This document shows positions 9,757-21,700 of a DNA stretch of 64,000 nucleotides, in pieces. Below the pieces are notes generated by a model, which saw only the letters and a program-made list of their open reading frames with translations, had not been told where the DNA came from and made no database searches. The DNA comes from Dendrolimus kikuchii. Taxonomy: Eukaryota > Arthropoda > Insecta > Lepidoptera > Lasiocampidae. The position numbers and the translations under genes were made by a program. The DNA lies in contig CM034394.1 of NCBI GenBank assembly GCA_019925095.2, positions 8,196,272-8,260,271 on the forward strand, given 5' to 3'. How positions within the stretch are numbered: position 1 is the stretch's first letter; each line of letters opens with the position of its first letter.

Positions 9757-12700
9757 GCATATAAATGTCGACCGGTTCCTTGACAGTGTGAACAGCGCAG
9801 CCTTCTTCGGTGGCATTCAGTCTATAAACTCCGAACTGGCCCATATCCGGCCGCAGTTGACATAGTAGGCCCCTAGATAAACGAACAAGTCTCATTAATA
9901 ATACTTTTCAAAATACAGAGACTAAAGAAAACTTCAAGTACTACTCTACTCGTCTTTTTGAAAAGTAAGAAGTTTTTACATCCGATACACTATTAACAAC
10001 CAGTGGGAATCATTTAAATGGACAAACTAATACCGTATTACAGTGATGGAACTTTATATAATCTAAACATATTATTTTTTCTTTGGACATATTAACTTTC
10101 TTTTGTTTTTTCATTTACAGTGAGTAAAAGTTTTTTTTTAATCGCTTTTAATTTATTTACAAAATATCTATGATCCGTTATTGGCTGGCACATAGTTATA
10201 TTCTTTTTGAGACATACCGAATATATAATATAATGTAATAATGCTATGTGATCTGTTTAAAAAAAAAGACAAATCACGAAAACACTAGCCGCAGATGAAA
10301 ATACGTAGGTAGTTTGATATTTATAATATTATAAAATTCTAAACATGTCGGTACATTGAAGCTATTTAAAAAAAATTGCTGGAATAGACTACATAAACGG
10401 TAAAGAACACGATGCAATTTTTATTAGATTTGTTTGTCGTTTTGTCGGTTTATCTGTTTGTTCAGGATTCACGTAAAAACTACGGGGCCAATTTCGATGC
10501 GATTTTCGCTGATGGATAGTATTCTCAGACTTTAAATCTGCGCTACTTTTTATCCCAGGAATTTTCCGGGGGGCGGTTTGAAGTTGTTCGTATGCATAAA
10601 AATGAGCTTATTCCGACATTTGCCGCTAAAACGATAGCTTACATTCTTTTTTAAATGCTGCGATACCTTGTGTCCCGGGAATCCAGCGGGAATTTCAAGT
10701 TAAGTATGGATGAAGTCGCGAGCATATCCTAGTTATATAATATAAATTTATATAAGGTAGGTATGACTATGTAACGTAAATTCAGAATATTATAAAATAC
10801 TGTAAACCATATCTTTTGTAAAAATTCTCCGACGTTATTTGCATAAGCAAATTGAAGGTCACTACTGTTAACTACAGACAAAGTGTAGTCATCCCAACAA
10901 AAATGAAAATCTAATGGATTAATCTAAACTCTTTTACAATGGCACGGTAGATTTAGCGCCGATCTGGTAGAACTATATAAAAACACAAATTCATTGTAAA
11001 TTAGCCTATATGTCTTGACATATAGGCTGACAAGAGTTATGAATGTCAAAGAAGCAAGTGAGGTGTGTAAGAATAAGCCTGAATGGCGCTCTGTTGTTCG
11101 TGCCTACCCCGCAAGGGAACTGGCGTGAAGTTATGTATGTATGTATGTAAATATAGGCTGATTTACAATGAATTTGTTTCTACAAAGTTTGTACCCGGTA
11201 TCATATCATGTAAATCTATCACCTGTCTACAGACATTGTCCGTACTAAACATACACATATACATTTTTTTAGACTGCTGAGTCCTTTTAAAGTTCTAATT
11301 ATTTACGATTGGCGCAAAGAAATAGTGATCTTGGTAAAATTACAACAACGAGATATCATTGTTTAAATCGGAGTCTCTCAAATTGCTTCATTACTTCTTT
11401 TATACTATAAATAATATTGTTCTTTACAAACTATTTCAACTACCAATTGAGTCAACTAAAAGGTAAATTAATGTAATATCGGCCAGGTGCATGATGGTTG
11501 ACATACAAATGGAGAGGATCCGAAGGGGTGATTGCTCAACATCCATTGTGTTTCACATCATTTGACTAGAGAACCTCAAAACATCATGTAAGTTAACCCC
11601 TCGATTAAGTATATTTTTGTGGTTTCACTACACCACTCTGCCTATACTAGCGTATAAAATACACATTCGATTAATAAATCTCACTCGTATGTACACAGTA
11701 TATTTTGATATAATGACTGAGAAATTCACATTTATGTAGTCAAAAAGGGCAGATGGATGGACCTCGATGACGATTTAGAATTCCATTTTTAGCAAAATGC
11801 CTAGGGAACCATAAAGGTATATATATTTTTTTGGTACAACATACACAAGATTTTTGCAATCAATTACGACGGTATTTACTAATAACGTTTAAAAGTCTTA
11901 GTCTACTTAAGGACTTTGACATCTAAAGTTAGATATCAAAGTAGAAAATGTTTTAAATTAAGTAACAACCTAGACGCACTATTTAAATTTATCTTGTAAG
12001 CAAAAACAAGTTATACACTTAACAAGAATGACAGTTAACAATGCAATCTTGTCGCTAAGTGATTGAACATAAAAACTTACGTAGTATTCCCAGCTGTGAG
12101 ATATTGTTCTGTGGTATCAGTGTAGACTCTCCAAGTAGACCTTCTCGCTGTATTCGCCACCCACCAGTCTTCTGAACCCGCAGACAACGTCTTTTGCAAT
12201 TCGAACGGGCACTGCACCAAAACAGAGCAATGCATAGGATTTAGTTCAGCCTCCCGGCACGAATCTTGACCGATTGACGGAACATTGGGGATCGCTTTGC
12301 GCATTGATTGTGACGAACCTCTTTTTGCTGATTGTACAAGGAAATTTAAATCTCAAGTTTAGAATTCCTGTAAATATACAAATACTACTAAAAACGTAAA
12401 AACGTCTCGAACCTAATTTATCTGTATACTCTCATGCTTCGAAAAAGGATCAAAAGTTCAATGTTCGTAGGAAAAAGTGACCGCTGAAGAATTGTGCCGG
12501 GAACTATAGCCGGGCGCTAATAGGAATGATAACCGCCTTAGTAGAAAATCATACTCTGAATAACTCCTAAATCTTGCATCCTTAGATGGCACCGAAGGTC
12601 ATTTATCCGGCTTTTTAACCGACTTCAAAAGGAGGAGGTTCTTAATTCAACTGTTTTTTTTTGTATGTTTGTTACGCGATTTCTCCATCAATTATGTACC

Positions 12701-15700
12701 GATTTTCAAATATTTTTTATTCGAGAGAGTATACTCCTGAGGTGGTCCCACTGTCACCAAGTTAGGATCTGATTAGTGGGATTCCAGGGATATCGAGAGC
12801 AACCCTCGAATATTATAGACACATACATCGTGTTTCATTTTATTACTAAAGCTATTCAAATACTTGCCCAACTAATAAGTGAAAAATAATTTTATATCTT
12901 TGTAGTAGAAGTAGCAGTAGTAGAAGTGAAACTTCAGAGAATATACTCGCATATAATTCTTCTCTAACTTTTATTGATACAAATATAATTCTAAACGTAC
13001 AAACATCCACTTTTATATGTTAATATGCATAAGACCAATAAGTTAGAGATTAACGATACGATACTTAAATTACGATACCTAAATTATTAAATCTGTGTTA
13101 ATAAGGATTGTTTCATCAACTTCCTTATCATGAATAGATTAATTCAAAAACAAAAAATATAATTGTTGTGTTTTTTCATAAGAGCTACAATTATCGCAAA
13201 ACAATAGGTAACAAAATTACCGGTATCTCCGAAAAGATACATTAACAAATCAAATTACCTATTATTCACACATTAAACTGAGAAATAATATTTAAGAACT
13301 GTAATTCACGTTTTAAATCAACGTAAAATTACATAACAGCAACATTTATAACTACAACATAACCCCAATTGATATTCATCAAATAGTTTAATGAATTAAT
13401 GCATTCAATGACATAACCTAATATTACAGTCATTAATTGAGAAAGTCGGAACTAAGTATTAAGATTATAGATCATTAGTATTACGTGTATTACTGTATCT
13501 GTTTGTTTAATCACCATTAAACATTTCAAAAGCTTTATTAATGCATATAAAACTCATCTATTTTGCCATTATACTGTCATTAATGTTTAATGTAAAATCT
13601 AAATTTAATCATTTAAACAAACTGTACGATTAAGTAGTATGCTTTTAGTGAGCAATATATTTGTAAATATTTTTTTCATGATCTAAGAAGAAGATTTATA
13701 TTATATATTATATATATACTAAGAAATTGTAGTATAGGTAATACATACAAGTTTTTTGTAATGGTGTACAATAACGACTCATCTATCTATCTTACTGTCA
13801 CTGTGATAAACGAACTCACCATAAAACTAGCTAAGATATCCTTTTCCAAGTTCTTCTTTCAAGACACTTTTGTCACTATAAAATTTTAAGTGTTGTATAT
13901 ATAGGTTTGCTAAAAATATTCGTCTTTACTGGCAGACAGTAATAGTATCAATATGAGCATTAGAGCGGAAACAATTGCTCAAGCAGTCTAGGTTGCAGTC
14001 TGCTGTTAGAATTCGAGCCTACGTCATTGTAATGAGACATACCTAGCCATTGAAAACACAGCTTAATCCATTTTTCAATGAGGGGAAATTCGATTGAGGG
14101 ACTTGAGGGACTGAGGGACTACCAGCCCTGGTCTAAAGCTATCCGTGCAGGAACGGAGAAACAATACAAATTCCTTCGGCCAGGCAGCCTGTCGTAAAAG
14201 GCGACAAAACAACCCACAGCCAGGTCGTGTAAGGGTTTTGCCCGTCTGGGTGGCTACCACCCCTGGTCTAGAGCATGCCGCCAGAACAACCTTGAGTTGT
14301 GTTCCGGCATAGTGGCCAGGTTCCAGCCCCATCTACGAGTCGGGCAGCACATTGGTAGCACCTTTAGTGTTGCAAATTTTTATAGGCGACGGTAACCACT
14401 TTTCATCACAGTCGGGCCGTCAGCCTATCAGCTGTACTCCAGCAATAAAAAATAAGTAAAAAGCGGGAGAAGCGCGGTGGGGGTGTGTGTTGATTCCCCA
14501 CGTTAGGGTGATAACAGCACCGCCGAGGAAATACAAATATATGACCACTGAGTCCATTCTTCATATTATGCCAAGGCCACGGGTGTACGAGCTGGCCACT
14601 CCGCGGCGTCCTGGCAAGCGGTGGCCCATCGGCCTCGTCCAAACGACCAAACAGCTTTGTCCAAATTTTACGAGTATATGCTTATGTTATGTATTATATG
14701 TAATGGAGAACTCTGGGCAACAATATCTATCCCAGATACTCAGGCCAGAAAAATAATGGAATTTATCCTTCCGAAAATCGAGACTAGGGCCTATCTTCCA
14801 GTGAAGTAAATAGGCAGGTTAATTCTTAGATCAGTACACCACAGAACGCATACACCGTTATAGTAATCAGAGACTCGCTTGAACTTTCAAGTATAAGCTA
14901 AGTTTCATTAGATGTCCATATACAGATGGAAACAATGCATACGTCTTCCTATCATTGTTCATCTAACCATCGACCTTACTAATTGTCAGTTGGTTCCGGA
15001 ATCCAATGTCAAACACGATACCGATAATATGTTCTTTATGAAAACGAAGGAAAAACTATTAAGACTACATTGTAATTATATTCCCATTCCCAGTTTAAGT
15101 TCAATTAAATTATCTAGTTCCATAAAAAAAAAAACACTTTATAAAAATTCATTGACAAAATTAGTTTTTATTATTATGTGACCTTTGAGTCTATACACTA
15201 CAGTATATAATACTCAAGCATAATATAACTTTCATTAAATACAATTACTATCCAACGATAACTTAGTAATCATATTTTGCAACGATTTAGGCGTTACACG
15301 CTATTAACAATGCGAAAAGGTGTCAGATTAGGATTGCAAGAGCATCCGCTTACAAGAACTCTTAAGAAATTATGTATTCTGAGTAAACTATTTTCAAGCA
15401 AATAATAATTACTATTTTCTCATGCTTCTGATATTACATCGTCTTCGAGTGTTGTTTCCAATTTAATCAACCTGTAGCTTTACTTAAAAGTTATTATTTA
15501 AACAATATTATTTTAGACCAAACCAGTCAAAGAAGAATCTTATAAAGACTTTAAATTTATTCCTTGGACTAAAAACATTTTAAAAACCTAATAAAATGAT
15601 AAAAACAAGATAATAATGGCATGTGGCGCCACCCAATTAGTTTTTAGGAGATCCACCACACAGATTTAGGTGCTTTTCTGAGTTATTTTTTCTGGGTAAC

Positions 15701-18700
15701 TCTCATGAAAAGGGTGTATATCTATGGGTTATGCAAGTGACATGGTAAGAAACGGTGTGATAAAGGAACATTGTATGTTAAAAGAGGATGTAGTGACATG
15801 AATTGAAAATGGAATGTTAATGGGGTTTGGGCACGTAGGAAGAATGAATAAAAGTATAATCACCAAAGAAGTATATGACAGCAATGTGAATGGTAGAGTC
15901 AATGCCGGTTAACCACGACGTACTCACCATGATCAAACTGAAGATATTTTGTAGAAAGGTCATGTGAAAAGCACTTTAAATAAGCGTGTATGTATAAAGA
16001 GATTAATGAAAGTTGATGAACCGAAAAATATTTGTCAGGATCGTTGCAAGTGGCGATCTATCGTCTTTATCGTCCTAATGGGAAACAGGCTTTTAATTCT
16101 TAGCAAGTATTTTTCTTCGTCGATTTGCGTTACTGCAGTGTGGATGGATATACGTACACACTGATGGTTGGTTGGTACTTATATGTGTCTGTCTGTCTAT
16201 CTGTATGTTTTATTAATTCCGTTTTTGAGTTGTCGTCAGCCAATAACAGTCTACTGCTTAACGTAAACCTCCCCAAGTTTACGGCATATATTTCATTCTG
16301 TTCCAAAATTATTCTATCTATTATTGTATTATAATAATTATTTTAATATTCTCAACCAACCACAACTGACTACCTTACGGCGGTCGTCAGTCCATCGGGC
16401 TGGAAGTCTTTCTACACTATGTTAGTTCAAACTCTTAGAAATATTTGATAACGGAGAAGATGAGGATACTTTTCATCCCGTATATGGAATAGTGTCCATA
16501 ATATAAAGATACGAAGTAAACGCAATCGAAGCCGAATGAAAAACCTAATTTATTGAAAATGAAGAGATTTGTAATTAAAATTAAGCAATAAATTTACACC
16601 ACTCTTAATATGTACATGTACATACATAAGTGCGACCATTACCGTACATAATTGGTTCCCGGTTTTCCTAATTTAATATTTACTTAGGGTGTTTCAAACT
16701 ATTATTTCCCGGGGGAAAGACCCTGTCGTGTGTAGTGAATTATCCTCGGCCATTACTATTGAACACTTTTCACGAAAATCTATTAATTTCAATACTTTAT
16801 TAACCTTTTTAATAACCCTTTCTCAAATAACACGCGCATTACACACAAGCATGGGAAAATGGTACACACAATACGAAATAAAAACGTAAATAAGCCACAG
16901 TTACGTAATTAACGTTACTAATAAAGAAATATATGTTCACATTAACTCGAAACCTCACTGACTCATGTTCAGTAACTCATTAGAAAATCATAAACAATTA
17001 CTCACGTTATAGGTACGTACAATACACACGTATTTAAATATGGATTATTATACTAAAGTTATTACATTATTTGAGGGACTTAATATTTCTTATTAATATA
17101 CATATATATCAGGCCACTCAGAAAGTATTCCGATTTTTTTTTTATATATGAGAGACTGGCCAGTTATACTGTATTTTGAAAATATGATTATTTATAATTA
17201 AAAATAGGTACGTTCCAATTTCAAAATTTCCCTCCACATTGTTTGCGAGCTAATTTAAATTATCATATCTCATTGAAAAATGGATCTGCGCCGGAACATT
17301 TTCCCGCTATGATTTTTTACGATTTCAAGTTCTAAGGCAACCGTGTATCATTAGTACAACGAATTTAAGCGCGGTCGACTAACTTTGGGGGATGAATAAA
17401 GAAGTGGATGCTCTTTGACGGCTGTTACGGAAGAAAACGTGCTAGCAGTAAAAAAATTAATCCAAGACAATAGGCAAGTTACGTATCAAAAGATTCAGCA
17501 CGTACTGCAGTTTTGATCGGGAAGCCTTCAGGAGATTCTAGAAGTGCATCTCGCGTGAGGACGATAGTTTCACGCTGGATGCCGCACAACCTCACTAATG
17601 CTCAGAAGCAGGCCCGGGTGGAATGCTGCTGTGATATAATAAACAAATTTCAAGCAGGCTCGTCTCGACGTGTTTACGACATCATTACAGGTGATGAGTC
17701 CTGGATTTATCAATACGATCCAGAAACGAAACGCCAGTCGACGGTTTGGGTGTTGCAAAACAAATCAACACCTACGAAAGTGAAGCGATCTAAAAGCGGG
17801 GGGAAGATTTTGATTGCGAGTTTTTTAACTTTGACTGGCTACTTGGTGTCAGTTCCTTTACGGAACCAAAGAAGCATCAACGCCGAATAGTATACTACCA
17901 AATGCTTGGCAAAGTTTGCTCTGAGTAAGTGAGCAACAAGCGACCAAACACAGGGCTGCTCCACCATGACATACCGGCCATACCGCGCTCAAAACGCGGG
18001 ACTTCCTGGACAGAACACCGGTCAAACTCCTAGGTCACCCTCCTTACAGCCCTGAGCTAGCACCGTATGACTTCTTTTTATTCCCGAAAATAATAAATCA
18101 GCTCAAAATGATACAATTTTCGTCGCCAGGAGATGCGCTGGCAGCGTTCGAGCAATCTGGAAACAAGGTGTCTGCGGCGGACTGGAAAAAGTGTTTCGAA
18201 AACTAGTTCAGACGCGTGAAACTTTATATAGAGGCTGGTAAAGGGTACTTTGAAAAGATTTATGGATTAATGTCCTAAATTATCGACTGCACCTATACAT
18301 AATATTTATGTATGTACATAAATTGTTTCAAATATATACTAATAAATAAAATTTGTATACGTATTTACGCACGTACCTACATAATTGCTTGACCTCACTG
18401 ACTGACATAACAACGCACAGCCCAAACTACTGGGGCTAGGATCATGAAAGTTTCTACTCTGTAGGTGCGTAGGTACGCACCTTAGTAGGTACTAATAAAG
18501 GATTTTTGAAAATTCAATCCCTAAGGGGATGAAATTTTGTATCAAAATCCGTCATTTTCAAAGTAAGCAGCACGAAATTTTATATACCTGCTTCTGGTTA
18601 GAAATTAATGTACTCGTGTATCGTTTTTGGAAATTCAACCCCTAAGGGGGTAAAAAAGGGAATGAGTTTTCTCTAATCATGACTATTTTTAATATACGCA

Positions 18701-21700
18701 GGAGAAGCCGCGAGCAACAGCTAGTATCTTTATAAATTATAGCTTATGTGTTATTCTGATGTGTAAGGTATAATATTGTATCCATATATCGATACATTCT
18801 TACAAACTTTCACGTTTATAATATTTATAAAGATAGACATCGGCCCCTCAGTGAGATGCCGAAGGCCAGGCGAAGTGGAAGGGTTAAAGCAGGTTAGTGG
18901 ACCCCCCTGCCAGGGCACGCGCAGATGGTCTAGCTTCCGTTTTCCCGTAACTCTGGCATAAGGCGCAGAAAGGAACAACCCCTCGGGGGTTTCAGTGAGT
19001 ATCCGTGACCGTGGTGTGGCAATAGCACTTCACATGTGAGGTGCTAGTGCCACCCCGACCTGGCGAATCCCAGACACCAGCCGCGATTTTCCCCCTTCGC
19101 GCGGCTGATGGTCCTCAATCGGATTTCACCTGGAAAAAAATTTTCTTCGCGAAATTAACAAAGTCCTCTCGCAGCCGTTTCCCGAGAAGATCACTTATAT
19201 TTTTCCACGTGATGTCCGTTCTGAAGGAATTTTCTGCGTTATGCCTTTCAATCGTAAAAAGCAGGCAATCGAACAGTATGTGCAAGGGGGTTTCCTCTGC
19301 TCCGGGTTCACACGGGCACGAAAGGTCCTCCTTCAACTTAAAACGATACAATTATTCGGAAAACCCTCCGTACCCGGTGAAAATTTGGGTGACTATGCTG
19401 GATACTTCCAGCTTCCTCTTCCTCACTATCCGATAAGCGCACGCGGGATCCGGGAAGAAAAATTTAGTTACTGACGCAGTTGGTCCGTCCCTATAGTGCC
19501 GGTTCCACTTGTCAAGGGTCTCCATTCGGATCATCCGCTTGACAAACGATACATGTTAAATATTGTGTAATAGTAATACTTATTATACAGCGTATTTTAA
19601 ACAACTCTGGGTATGCATTATGCGTATTCTTCTTAGCCATATAAGGCTTCGAAACTTTTCAGAATTACCCTATTTATAAGGCGATTGATTCTTCTTCCAT
19701 TATGTACTACATACATATATTACAATATTATACATATGTGGGTTCGTATAGAAAGTTATAATACAAGACTATTGTATATTCTAAACCTTGACACAAATAG
19801 ATAAATATTGTTAAAAAATAAGTATCTGATGTCCATGAGATAGAAGATAACTTCAATATTTTGCGTATTTACATAATAAATATCAGAAGTTACGAATCAA
19901 TTTCTAACAAATCTCTATAATGTTACTTTTTTTACTTGATTTTATTATCTATAACTTATAACTTGTGTTTCCACTCGACGAAAACCCAGTACGTTTTCCA
20001 TTTTGTAATATGTAATAACATAGAGTAGAATAGAAATTTTATTTAAGAATAAAATTATGCTGTGTGAGACTGGTGCCTATCGCATGTAGATCAATGCAAA
20101 TCTGTATTACAGAAATAAAATTTCTATACACATTTAATACTATCTCTTATATCTATGGGACGTTACCCTAATAGTATATTTAAAAATAAATCTATTATAT
20201 TCACAGGGAAAAGGTTCTGTAGAAAACAAATAGTCGTTGTTTGCAATATTTAAACGAAAATAATTCCAAACTAAAGATGATTTGAGGAGTGAACTGAGTG
20301 TCGAGAGTAAAAGAGACCTTCAAAATGTACTTGACAAAATAATAATGTAACTGGGTAAGCGGGTAATTTGAATGTTGCGAAATCATCGTAAAACAGCTGC
20401 AAAGCAATGTTCCGTAAACTGAATATGCGGGTCCGTAAACAGTGTAGCCCATTCACTGAGAAAACAAGTATTCACGACTGCCTATTCTTCAAGTTGTCAT
20501 ATATTTAGATGTGTTACAGTCACCTAAAGATAAGAAAATAACTGCAATTTATTACTGTTACGAACACCGTATAGTTCCCGGCACGGATCTTGAGTGGTTG
20601 ACGAATAGTAGCGATCACTTAACGCACTGAAGGTAGCCAATGTGTTGCGATTTATCGACATGTGGATAATATTATATTTCGCCCACTTACTCAAGAAGGA
20701 CAATGCTATATATTTTGAAATAGAATCAAAATTTCACTGTGCGTAGGCCCAGGTGACTAAATATTAAATGAGGTATAAATAAACAATATAAAAAGACAAG
20801 CATCTATTAAAAGACTCAGACCAATGTTTAAATTGTTATTCTATAAAATGTTATCATAGTTCATTTACATATTTTTCATCAAAAATTAGATAGGTAGATA
20901 ACGCTTTATTGCTCACCAAATAAACAATTACAAAAATGTATAATTACAATACTGTTATGGTAAAAACAATAGGCGGCTTTATCGCTCAAAGCAATTTATT
21001 CCAGGCAACCTAACTTAAAGAATATTTTAAACTAATCTGCTGATGTAGGTGGTGCAGAGCATTAATTATAGTTCTATTATATTATATGTATATATTGATT
21101 ATAGTAAAAAACTTAAATACATATGCTTAGATTATTTTATATGTTATATACACATACTTAAATTATTTATAAACTAAATACATACAAACATATTTGTAAG
21201 ATATAGATATATTTTTATTACTTAACAATATGATAATTAGGCATAATTATTTAAGGAAAGATTGTTTATTTTTATTTTATGCTGCCTAGTGAGAGGGATC
21301 TAATCCGTCTGGACTAGTTACAGGCTTAATTTTTTATTATCCAATGTTTAGCTTATGTTTGTTTATGTTTTAGTGTATATCAGTTGTACCCGCGATTTTG
21401 AGCGTGTTTATTTGCTAAAATAAATTCATGTCTTCTGAACATTCCTTACTTACCCTTAAAATTTCAGTTTTAATCAAAATTTTCATCGTAATCTATCGAG
21501 ACTATTCGAGACAGACGAAAATTTTAAAAACAGTAATTTATTACTCATGCGTCGTTGTATCGTTAAATAGCAATTTTGACCTTTATTTTCAAATAAGTTT
21601 CACGTCAATTTTATTTATTGGTGTAGATATTTTTATTATCAACTTATTTTTTAGTGTTAATTAAGTTACAATTAATTCATTCTAAGGTGAAAACTGTGTC

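Noticed and set aside
14406..14756. Overlapping open frames on both strands as genes
   Set aside because: GC-richer TE debris next to a family A copy. No conserved motif in either frame.
19041..19474. Plus-strand frames as genes
   Set aside because: They are the antisense of the R1-like LINE fragment, whose minus-strand frame has clear family motifs.
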